Below are positions 33,916-40,794 of a stretch of DNA of 64,000 nt, in pieces. Within the stretch, counting starts at the first letter, position 1; every line of letters starts with the position of its first letter. A program made the translations under genes and the position numbers. The notes below the pieces were generated by a model. It was not told the origin of the DNA, searched no databases, and saw nothing but the letters and a program-made list of their open reading frames with translations. The stretch is from Rhodococcus rhodochrous (GTDB lineage: Bacteria; Actinomycetota; Actinomycetes; Mycobacteriales; Mycobacteriaceae). The DNA is taken from positions 2,914,001-2,978,000 of the forward strand of contig NZ_CP027557.1 of the NCBI RefSeq assembly GCF_014854695.1. Direction: 5' to 3'.

Positions 33916-34727
33916 CTACCCAGGGCCGACAGGAAACGTTCGACGTCGTCGACCGACGCGAGGACGAACTCGGCGTCGGTGCGGCGTCCGGCCATCTCCG
34001 GGTCGTCGGGGCTGCCGACGAGGATCCCGATGCCGCGACCCCGCAACGCCCGGAAGGCGTCCTCGTCGGTGATGTCGTCGCCGAGATAGAGCGGCACGAC
34101 CTCGTCGGAGGCGAGACCGAGGACCTCGATCAGGTGCAGGACCGCTTTGCCCTTGTTCCAGTCCACGGCCGGTTTGAGTTCGTAGACCATCTTTCCCGGC
34201 ACCACGGCGAGCCGTTCGGGGTTCTCCTGTAACAGCGTCTCGACGATCGCACCCACCCGGTCGTGCACCTCGGGGGAGGCCTGCCGGTAGTGCACGGCCA
34301 CCGAGGCGCGCTTCGGTTCGATGCCGACGCCGTCGATACCGTCCAGGCGGGTGCGCAGGGTCTCGGTGGTCTCGGTGATCAGATCGGTGAAGTCGTCGAG
34401 GACGTCGTGGGCGATCTGCCCGTCGGTGGGGCTCCAGATATCGAAGCCGTGGCTTCCGGCGACGACGAGATCGTCGACCCCCATGAGCTGCTGGACGACG
34501 TCGCGGTCACGGCCGGTGACGATGCACACCGACACGCGGTCGGCGAGCTCGCGGACGGTGCGGCGCATGGCATCCGACCACACCGCGTCCTCGGGACGGG
34601 CGACGATCGGCGTGAGCACGCCGTCGTAGTCGAGGAAGACCGCGGGCCGGCGGCCCGCGAGACGATCGGACAGGGCGGCGCCGTCGAGTGCCGACGGCAG
34701 GTCCTCCACGGTGCGCGGCGCGGTCAT
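33912..34727 (-). CDS. otsB: Trehalose-6-phosphate phosphatase
   Basis: This 271-aa HAD-type OtsB removes phosphate from trehalose-6-phosphate. Motif I is VFLDYDGVLTPI with both Asp residues; VTGRDRDVV (motif II), NKGKAVLHLIE (motif III Lys) and LYLGDDITDEDAFRAL (motif IV) are all intact. ATG 34727 was chosen because CAGGAG is upstream at about 10 bp; an ATG at 34763 would add 12 residues without a ribosome site. It is first in the operon with GH65 and HAD genes. No otsA is in the window, so the T6P supply lies elsewhere. Trehalose is also the sugar of mycolate glycolipids in this group. Confidence 0.92.
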   Translation of the reverse strand: MTAPRTVEDLPSALDGAALSDRLAGRRPAVFLDYDGVLTPIVARPEDAVWSDAMRRTVRELADRVSVCIVTGRDRDVVQQLMGVDDLVVAGSHGFDIWSPTDGQIAHDVLDDFTDLITETTETLRTRLDGIDGVGIEPKRASVAVHYRQASPEVHDRVGAIVETLLQENPERLAVVPGKMVYELKPAVDWNKGKAVLHLIEVLGLASDEVVPLYLGDDITDEDAFRALRGRGIGILVGSPDDPEMAGRRTDAEFVLASVDDVERFLSALGR

Positions 34728-34835
34728 CTGATCGGTACTCCTGTCGTCGCGGCGACCCGTCATGGTTCGCACCGTACACAAAGATCGAAATGCTCGGCCG
34801 GGGATCCGGGGAGGCGGATCGGCCGGATACAGCGG

Positions 34836-35924
34836 TCAGCGCACCGGACGCCGCCAGTGCTCGTCCGCGGTGAGCCGGGAGCGGACGTGTTCGGCGGCAT
34901 CGTCGTTGCGGAACGGGCCCGCCAGCAGGTCGGCGTACACATGCGAGATCGCGGCGTGGCGCAGTCCGCCGCGACGGTCCATCCGTTCGAAGACCACCGG
35001 CGACCAGGGAATCGCCACCACCACGTCGCCACCGTGCTCGACCGCGCGCAGACCGAGACTGTCGGCGAAGTCGTCCGGGTCGTCGGCGTAGACCTCGAGC
35101 AACGCCGGGGCCGCATAATCGGTGGCGCCGACGCCCGTGAGCGCGTAGGGGATGTCGATGCGTTCGGCCAGTCGCGCGCGGGTCGCGGTGACGCCCTCGG
35201 GGGCGGTGAACCGCCGGACCGCGCACACCTTCCGTTCGGCGGCCCAGGCCCGCAGCATCGGTTCCCAGCGCACCTCCACGATCGGGCCGCGCGGGACCCG
35301 GCGCACGAGCTCGCGTTCGACGAGCACCTCGACGACGCGGTAGGTCGCGCCGGTGGACGCGCCGGACAGCTTGATCAGTTCCGGGACGGAGATCTCCCCG
35401 ACGTGATCGGCGAGCGCGCGCACCACGCGGTCGGACGGCTCGCCGGTGAGCACCCCGGACGGGCGGCCCGGGCCGCGCCACGGGTCGGCGTCGGCTCCGC
35501 GGTCGCGGACCCACACCGCCGGACGGTTGGCGACGAGCGAGAGGTTGCCGGTCGCGTCGGCGTAGGAGATGCCGTGCCGGTCGAGCTGGCGGCGCACCGG
35601 ATCGGACAGATAGTGGGCGCACACGAAGCCGCGGTCGGACTCGGACAGGTCGGCGGCGATGCGGGCGACGTCGCCGGAGAGCACACCGCGGGAGGCGACC
35701 ACGGAGAAGGACACGGTGTCGCCGTCGGGGGCGGAGACGAGCATCCGGGTGGGTGCCTCGGGGGAGCGGGGACGGTCGCTCGACAGCGACCAGCCGAGCG
35801 GCAGGCACGCCTCGAGTCGGGCGGTGGCGCGGCGGTAGATGTCGATGTACCGCTCGGGGCGGGGACCGACGGTGTTCTCGGGAGCCGACTGTGTCACATC
35901 CACCACTGTAGTCACTCTGTGCAT
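34836..35924 (-). CDS. Winged-helix protein, AbiEi-like
   Basis: This protein of about 362 aa has a central segment (FVCAHYLSDPVRRQLDRHG, then ISYADATGNLSLVANRPAV) that recalls the AbiEi antitoxin family, followed by a winged helix-turn-helix (VGEISVPELIKLSGASTGATYRVVEVLVERELVRRV). The rest is unrecognised, and no AbiEii-type toxin gene is adjacent, so an orphan regulator is more likely than a toxin-antitoxin pair. The start is uncertain: ATG 35924 lacks a Shine-Dalgarno sequence, and GTG codons follow within 30 bp. It is divergent from the lumazine synthase gene across 93 bp and may regulate it. Not a confident family call. Confidence 0.65.
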   Translation of the reverse strand: MHRVTTVVDVTQSAPENTVGPRPERYIDIYRRATARLEACLPLGWSLSSDRPRSPEAPTRMLVSAPDGDTVSFSVVASRGVLSGDVARIAADLSESDRGFVCAHYLSDPVRRQLDRHGISYADATGNLSLVANRPAVWVRDRGADADPWRGPGRPSGVLTGEPSDRVVRALADHVGEISVPELIKLSGASTGATYRVVEVLVERELVRRVPRGPIVEVRWEPMLRAWAAERKVCAVRRFTAPEGVTATRARLAERIDIPYALTGVGATDYAAPALLEVYADDPDDFADSLGLRAVEHGGDVVVAIPWSPVVFERMDRRGGLRHAAISHVYADLLAGPFRNDDAAEHVRSRLTADEHWRRPVR

Positions 35925-36004
35925 GACGGAAAAGAGAAATAAACGAAATCTCATAAGACGGAACAGCGCCCCTCCCGCACAACAAACTATGACGCGACAT
36001 GCGC

Positions 36005-36010
36005 TAGTTT
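36005..36010 (+). promoter_or_regulatory. -10 box of leaderless ribH2-type gene
   Basis: TAGTTT is 7 nt upstream of the ATG at 36018, and no Shine-Dalgarno sequence is present. This favours ATG 36018 over the GTG at 36012. Confidence 0.5.
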
Positions 36011-36017
36011 CGTGACC

Positions 36018-36479
36018 ATGACCGACATCACCGGGCGCATCGCGTTCGTTCAGGCGACCTGGCACCGCAACATCGTCGACCAGGCACGCACAGGCTTCAC
36101 CGACGAGATCACCCGCCTCGGCGTCTCACAGGACGCCCTGGACTTCTTCGAGGTCCCCGGCGCCTTCGAGATCCCGCTACACGCCAAGCGACTCGCGAAG
36201 ACCGGGCGCTACGACGCGATCGTCGCGGCCGGGCTGGTCGTCGACGGCGGCATCTACCGGCACGACTTCGTCGCCACCGCGGTGATCGACGGCCTGATGC
36301 GGGTCCAGCTCGACACCGATGTGCCGGTCTTCTCCGTGGTGCTCACCCCGCACAACTTCCACGAGCACGACGAGCACGTCGAGTACTTCACGCGGCACTT
36401 CGTCAAGAAGGGCGCCGAGGCGGCTCGCGCCGTCGACGCCACGGTGCGCTCGCTGCGCGCGCTGCCGACCGGAGACTGA
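36018..36479 (+). CDS. ribH2: Lumazine synthase, RibH2 (type II) class
   Basis: This 153-aa 6,7-dimethyl-8-ribityllumazine synthase condenses 3,4-dihydroxybutanone phosphate with the ribitylamino-pyrimidine in riboflavin synthesis. Its sequence resembles the RibH2 type of Brucella and Mesorhizobium rather than RibH1: FVQATWHRNIVD, VPGAFEIPLHAK, the catalytic His region VVDGGIYRHDFVATAVI and VVLTPHNFHEHDEH. RibH2 proteins form decamers instead of icosahedra. The ATG at 36018 is 7 nt after a TAGTTT box, suggesting a leaderless mRNA. No other rib genes are nearby and no FMN riboswitch fits in the 93-bp gap, so this is probably a second, specialised copy. Confidence 0.9.
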   Translation: MTDITGRIAFVQATWHRNIVDQARTGFTDEITRLGVSQDALDFFEVPGAFEIPLHAKRLAKTGRYDAIVAAGLVVDGGIYRHDFVATAVIDGLMRVQLDTDVPVFSVVLTPHNFHEHDEHVEYFTRHFVKKGAEAARAVDATVRSLRALPTGD

Positions 36480-36485
36480 GCCCGA

Positions 36486-36520
36486 CCGGCAGCGCGCGTC
36501 GGATCAGCGCGCGCTGCCGG
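36486..36520. terminator. Bidirectional terminator overlapping SDR 3' end
   Basis: Perfect 13-bp arms CCGGCAGCGCGCG / CGCGCGCTGCCGG around a 9-nt loop that contains the SDR stop codon (36504-36506). It separates convergent ribH2 and SDR genes. Confidence 0.8.
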
Positions 36521-37412
36521 AGGAATCCTTCGCCACCGAGCCCTCGCCGGCCCCCGCCGGAATCGGAGCCTCGGTGCGCCGACGGTAGGCCGCCCGCGCG
36601 GTCTCGTCGGTGTTCAATGCCAGCGACTGCAGACCGAACGCCGCGGAGATGCGGTGACGGGTCGCCTCCGGCACCGCCTTCAGCGCTCCGAGGATCGCGC
36701 CCGCCGTGCGGGGCACGTACCGCAGGCCGGGGCGAGCCGCCGCGATCACCTGCACGATCGCGGCGGCGACCTCGTCCGGGCCGACCATGGCGAGCTTCTC
36801 GATGAGCGCGTTGGGCTTCATGCCCGCGATCAGCTCGGTGCGCACGAAGCCCGGCGCGATCGTGGAAACCACGATGTTCGAGCCGGCAAGTTCCTGGCGC
36901 AGCACCGACCCGAGGCCGATCACCGCGTGCTTGGTCGCGGAGTACACCGCGAGTCCGGGGGCGCCTTCGATGCCGACGACGGAGCCGAGATTGACGATGT
37001 GTCCATAGCCCTGTTCGGTGAACCGGGCGGCGGCCAGCTTCGAACCGAGGATCACACCGCGGACGTTGACGTCGATCTGCCGGTCGGTGACGGTGTCGGT
37101 CTCCTCGAGGAACGCGCCGGTGGGCATGATGCCGGCGTTGTTGACAAGCACGTCGATCCCGCCGAACTCCATGTGGGCCAGGCTGAGGAATTCGTCGAAG
37201 GATTCTCGGTCGGTGACGTCGAGGGGCAACCCGAGCACCGTGGTGCCGAAGCGCGCACCGATCCGGGCGGCGGTGTCCTGCACGAGATCCTTGTCGATGT
37301 CGCCGATGGCCACTCGCGCGCCGGCCGCGACGAGGGCTTCGGCCGTCGCCTGTCCGATGCCGCGCGCTCCGCCGGTGATGACAACCCTCTTGCCGTGCAC
37401 GTTCGGGCTCAT
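36504..37412 (-). CDS. Short-chain dehydrogenase/reductase
   Basis: This 302-aa classical SDR has the cofactor motif TGGARGIGQATAEAL, NNAGIM, the catalytic Ser in NLGSVVG and YSATKHA (YxxxK). A C-terminal extension of ~50 residues (VPEATRHRISAAFGL and beyond) is longer than in minimal SDRs. It probably oxidises or reduces an alcohol/ketone; substrate unknown. GIGDIDKDL after beta-2 suggests NAD(H) preference (Asp at the beta-2 end). ATG 37412 gives the usual short N-terminus. It is divergent from an AraC regulator gene that begins 122 bp away and may control it. Confidence 0.88.
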   Translation of the reverse strand: MSPNVHGKRVVITGGARGIGQATAEALVAAGARVAIGDIDKDLVQDTAARIGARFGTTVLGLPLDVTDRESFDEFLSLAHMEFGGIDVLVNNAGIMPTGAFLEETDTVTDRQIDVNVRGVILGSKLAAARFTEQGYGHIVNLGSVVGIEGAPGLAVYSATKHAVIGLGSVLRQELAGSNIVVSTIAPGFVRTELIAGMKPNALIEKLAMVGPDEVAAAIVQVIAAARPGLRYVPRTAGAILGALKAVPEATRHRISAAFGLQSLALNTDETARAAYRRRTEAPIPAGAGEGSVAKDSSGSAR

Positions 37413-37534
37413 GCCGTGTCGTCCTTTCCTCGCTGTGCTGGTGAAGTCGACGCTACGAATCGAGCCCTCCGTGATCCATGCCACTATCGGCAAGTTCTTG
37501 TGAATTTCGGCCACGCTGCCGAGGATGGAGCCTC

Positions 37535-38551
37535 GTGAACCCCTGGACCTCCCGCCGCGCGGCGACGAGCGCGGCCCTGATGGTGTCGTTCGGACGCGAG
37601 CGCGGTCTCGATGCCGGCACGTTGCTGGCAGGTACCGGGTTGGGGGAGGAGGAGATCACCGATCCGGGTGGGGAGATCACCGACGACCAGGAGTTGGCCG
37701 TGATCGGGAATCTCGTGACCGCGCTGGACGATCGGCCCGGGGAAGGGTTCGCTCTCGGTCTGCGCTACCAGGCGGCGGTGCACGGGATCTTCGGTTACGC
37801 CCTGATGAGCTGTGCGACGGTGCGCGACGGCATCGAGGTGGGCACCCGCTTCTTCGATCTCACCTTCGCCTTCTCGCGCGCCGCCCTGGAGTATGCGGGC
37901 GACGAGGTCCGCTTCTGCCTCGACGACCGGCACGTGCCGGCGCAGCTGCGGGGCTTCCTGCTGGAGCGCGACGTCTCGGGGATCCTCGCCCATTGGGGTG
38001 CGCTGTGGGGGCAACCGTCGGAGGTGCGTCGCATCGAGGTGGCCGAATCGCTCGGTGAGCGGGTCGCGCCGGTCCTCCGCGACCGGGGTTTCCGGGTGGA
38101 GACGACGGCGTCGCCGCATGCGGTGGTGGTGGACGCGCGGGCGTTGGACCGGCCCATGCCGACCGCGAGCCCGGAGGTCGCCGCCGTACTGCTACGGGAA
38201 TGCGCGGAACTGCTGCAGCGCAGACAGAATCACGGCGAGCTCGGTGCCCGCGTGCGGGAAGTGCTGCTGCGTCGCGCTGCCGAGAGCCCCACCCAGGACC
38301 AGGTGGCTGCGGAGCTGGGGTCGAGCGTGCGTACCCTTCGGCGGCAGCTGGGGGAGGAGGGGACCTCGTACCGGGCGATCGTGGCCGAGACACTGAGGAC
38401 GATGGCGGGGGAGCTGCTGGATGCGGGCCTGCCGGTGGAGAGGGTGGCGCACCGTCTGGGCTACGCCGATGCGTCGAGCTTCTCGGTGGCGTTCAAGCAG
38501 TGGACCGGCCGGACGCCGGGTGGGCGACGACGGGAGAGACGCTCGGTCTGA
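37535..38551 (+). CDS. AraC-family regulator (OruR/ArgR-like N-terminal domain)
   Basis: This 338-aa protein has an N-terminal arabinose-binding-like domain (residues ~15-200; GFALGLRYQAAVHGIFGYALMSCATVRDGIEVGTRFFDL) and a C-terminal AraC DNA-binding domain with two HTH motifs (PTQDQVAAELGSSVRTLRRQLGEEG and VERVAHRLGYADASSFSVAFKQWTG). Such regulators often activate a divergent oxidoreductase gene when bound to its substrate, here the SDR. GTG 37535 is preferred because GGAG is 4 bp upstream. It is convergent with the MFS exporter gene; the 150-bp gap between them is AT-rich with no clear hairpin. Confidence 0.88.
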   Translation: MNPWTSRRAATSAALMVSFGRERGLDAGTLLAGTGLGEEEITDPGGEITDDQELAVIGNLVTALDDRPGEGFALGLRYQAAVHGIFGYALMSCATVRDGIEVGTRFFDLTFAFSRAALEYAGDEVRFCLDDRHVPAQLRGFLLERDVSGILAHWGALWGQPSEVRRIEVAESLGERVAPVLRDRGFRVETTASPHAVVVDARALDRPMPTASPEVAAVLLRECAELLQRRQNHGELGARVREVLLRRAAESPTQDQVAAELGSSVRTLRRQLGEEGTSYRAIVAETLRTMAGELLDAGLPVERVAHRLGYADASSFSVAFKQWTGRTPGGRRRERRSV

Positions 38552-38701
38552 GGCCACTGAAGAACCGGTTAGAGAGCCCTGGAGATATTCTGAACAATAC
38601 GGAAACCATAAAAAACCAGAATCCATCTTCCTTTACAAGCTACTCACCACACACCGCAGCACCAACTACCAACCACCAACCCAGCCAAGAGGACCGGGGT
38701 G
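38552..38701. other. AT-rich intergenic gap, no gene
   Basis: 150 bp between convergent genes with many A-runs and low-complexity CCAAC words. A weak ATTCTG/CAGAAT pair is the only symmetry. No gene or strong terminator was seen. Confidence 0.4.
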
Positions 38702-39847
38702 TCAGCGGCTCGACGCCTCCGGGCGTCGAGTCATTGCCAGGGGGACCAGCACACCGAGCAGCGCGGCGGGCAGCAGGAACGCGACGACGGGATCCGCGCC
38801 GTACACCGGTGTCAGCAGGAGAGGGGAGAAGGCCGCACCGCCGAAGCGGAAGGCCTGCACGACGGACACCGCACCACCGCGGTTGCCGCCCGGCCCACCG
38901 AGTACCGCGGCGTTGACTCCGACGAGGATGAACTGCGAAGCGACGCCCGCCAGGAACCACGCGACGCCGAGAACGACGAGCCACGGGACGGTACCGACGA
39001 CCACGACCAGCGCTGCGCCGCTCACCGCGCCGATGAGCACGATCGCGCGAGCACCGACGCGGTCGATGAGCATCCCGACCGGCCTGGAACTGAGGATGCC
39101 GGCGAGTCCGAACACGGTGAGTACCACGCCGCGTTCGGACGGGGACAACCCGAAGTCGTCCTCGACCCGGAAGGCGAGGAGGAACCCGAGCCCGCCGAGG
39201 GCACCCCAGCCGAGCAACGCGACCAGCCCGATACGCAGGACGCGCGGGGTGAGCGCGTCACGCAGACGGACCCGGGTGGTACCGGACGGGTCGTCGCGCA
39301 CCGATTCGGGCAGGCCGGCGAGCGCCAGAACCAGCGCGGCGCCGGCGAGCACGACGAACGCCCATCGCCAGCTCACCTCGGCGGCGAGACCGCCGATCAT
39401 CGGGGCGACGGTCTGGCCGGCGGCCTGCATCGCCCCGAACAAGCCGAGCGCACGGCCGAGCCTGTCCTTCGGGGTGATGACGGCCAGCGCCGCGAGCAGC
39501 AGTGGAGTGGTGAACGCGTTGGCCGCGCCCTGCAGCATGCGGGTGCCGATGAGCACCGAGAAGGTCGGCGCCAGAGCCGCGGCGATGGAGACCGCCGCGT
39601 AGACGAGATAGGCGGTGCGGACGGTGCGGACGCGTCCCCACCGTGCGCCGAGCGTGCCGGAGAACAGCATCGCGGCGGCGAACACACCGAGATAGGCGGT
39701 GACGGTTGTCGCGGCCGTCCCTGTGGACACACCGGTGTCGGCGCCGATCTCCGGCAGCATCGATACGACGACACTGCCGCCGAAGGGACCGAGGAAGCCC
39801 CCCGCGTACAGCGCCGTGCGCTGCAGCGGTTCGCGCAGATCCCTCAC
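38702..39847 (-). CDS. MFS transporter (drug exporter-like)
   Basis: This 381-aa major facilitator protein has about 12 membrane segments and the motif A-like loop GTLGARWGRVRTVRTAYL between TM2 and TM3. It resembles multidrug/proton antiporters of the DHA1 type rather than the sugar or acid importers. GTG 39847 overlaps the stop of the PAC2 gene (GTGA), so translation is coupled; a longer open frame upstream is only the PAC2 shadow. Its coupling to a PAC2 protein gene is notable. The exported substrate is unknown. Confidence 0.85.
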   Translation of the reverse strand: MRDLREPLQRTALYAGGFLGPFGGSVVVSMLPEIGADTGVSTGTAATTVTAYLGVFAAAMLFSGTLGARWGRVRTVRTAYLVYAAVSIAAALAPTFSVLIGTRMLQGAANAFTTPLLLAALAVITPKDRLGRALGLFGAMQAAGQTVAPMIGGLAAEVSWRWAFVVLAGAALVLALAGLPESVRDDPSGTTRVRLRDALTPRVLRIGLVALLGWGALGGLGFLLAFRVEDDFGLSPSERGVVLTVFGLAGILSSRPVGMLIDRVGARAIVLIGAVSGAALVVVVGTVPWLVVLGVAWFLAGVASQFILVGVNAAVLGGPGGNRGGAVSVVQAFRFGGAAFSPLLLTPVYGADPVVAFLLPAALLGVLVPLAMTRRPEASSR

Positions 39848-40743
39848 CTGTTGAAGCCGCCGGGACCCCGTCGCCGCAGATAGCGTTCGAACTCGGCGGC
39901 GAGGGCGTCGCCGTCGATCTTGGCGATGACCTCGGAGATGTCCTCCTCCGCTTCGGCGTCGCCGCGCTCCTCGAGGGTGCGCACGTACTCGGCGATCTCC
40001 TCGTCGTCCTCGATCATGTCGGTGACGGTCTGTTCCCATTCCTCGGCGAGGAGGGGGAGTTCGCCGAGTGGCACTTCGAGGTCGAGGACGTCCTCGACGC
40101 GGCGCAGCAGCGCGACGGTGGCCTTGGGGTTCGGCGGGTTGGACACGTAGTGGGGGATCGCCGCCCAGAACGACACGGCGGGGATGCCCGCGCGCACGAA
40201 GGCGTCCTGCAGCACGCCGGTGATGCCGGTGGGTCCTTCGTAGCGGGAGGTCTGCAGCTTGAAGCGTTCGGCGGCCTCGGAGCTGTAGGCGGTGCCGGTC
40301 ACCGGGACCGGGCGGGTGTGCGGGGTGTCGGCGAGCAGTGCGCCGAGCAGGACGACGGTGTGGACCTCGAACTCGTCGACGAGTTCGATGATGGCGTCGC
40401 AGAAGCTGCGCCAGCGCATGCTCGGCTCGATGCCGTGCAGCAGGACGACGTCGCGGTCGCTGCCGGGCGGGGAGCACAGCGATAGTCGGGTGGTGGGCCA
40501 GTCGATCTCGCGGGTGACGCCGTCGACGAGACGGACCTGTGGCCGGTTGACCTGGTAGTCGTAGTACTCCTCGGAGTCCAGCTCGGCGAAGGGCTCGGCG
40601 TCCCAGATCAGCTCGAGGTGTTCGACGGCGCCGCTGGCGGCGTCGCCGGCGTCGTTCCACCCCTCGAAGGCGGCGACGAGCACCGGATCGCGCAGGACGG
40701 GGACGTCCTGGTCCGGGGTCTCGGGATACTCGGGTGTACTCAC
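39844..40743 (-). CDS. PAC2 family protein
   Basis: This 299-aa protein belongs to the PAC2 (proteasome assembly chaperone 2-like) family, widespread in actinobacteria and syntenic here with mycobacterial Rv2125 next to metH. Recognisable are VLVAAFEGWNDAGDAAS, VVLLHGIEPSMRW, VVLLGALLADTPHTRPVPVTG and YEGPTGITGVLQDAF. An acidic C-terminus (EERGDAEAEEDISEVIAKIDGDALAAEFERYL) follows. Biochemical function in bacteria is unproven, although proteasome genes are encoded 14 kb away. The GTG at 40743 is 6 nt from a TAGGCT -10 box, so the mRNA is likely leaderless, and it is divergent from metH across 51 bp. Confidence 0.88.
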   Translation of the reverse strand: MSTPEYPETPDQDVPVLRDPVLVAAFEGWNDAGDAASGAVEHLELIWDAEPFAELDSEEYYDYQVNRPQVRLVDGVTREIDWPTTRLSLCSPPGSDRDVVLLHGIEPSMRWRSFCDAIIELVDEFEVHTVVLLGALLADTPHTRPVPVTGTAYSSEAAERFKLQTSRYEGPTGITGVLQDAFVRAGIPAVSFWAAIPHYVSNPPNPKATVALLRRVEDVLDLEVPLGELPLLAEEWEQTVTDMIEDDEEIAEYVRTLEERGDAEAEEDISEVIAKIDGDALAAEFERYLRRRGPGGFNR

Positions 40744-40749
40744 TCGTCC

Positions 40750-40787
40750 AGCCTACGACCCGGCCCGATCCGGGCGCCCACTAGTCT
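40750..40787. promoter_or_regulatory. Back-to-back leaderless promoters of PAC2 and metH
   Basis: TAGGCT (minus strand, 40750-40755) is 6 nt from the PAC2 GTG, and TAGTCT (plus strand, 40782-40787) is 7 nt from the metH ATG. The whole divergent promoter fits in 51 bp, leaving no room for a cobalamin riboswitch. Confidence 0.55.
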
Positions 40788-40794
40788 GAAGGGC

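Noticed and set aside
34836-35924. Toxin-antitoxin pair with AbiEi-like antitoxin
   Set aside because: No AbiEii-type nucleotidyltransferase toxin is adjacent; the neighbours are lumazine synthase and otsB.
35925-36017. FMN riboswitch upstream of the RibH2-type gene
   Set aside because: The gap is 93 bp, AT-rich and lacks RFN-element blocks; the promoter appears leaderless.
40744-40794. Cobalamin riboswitch upstream of metH
   Set aside because: Only 51 bp are available and these hold two -10 boxes; a B12 riboswitch needs about 200 nt.
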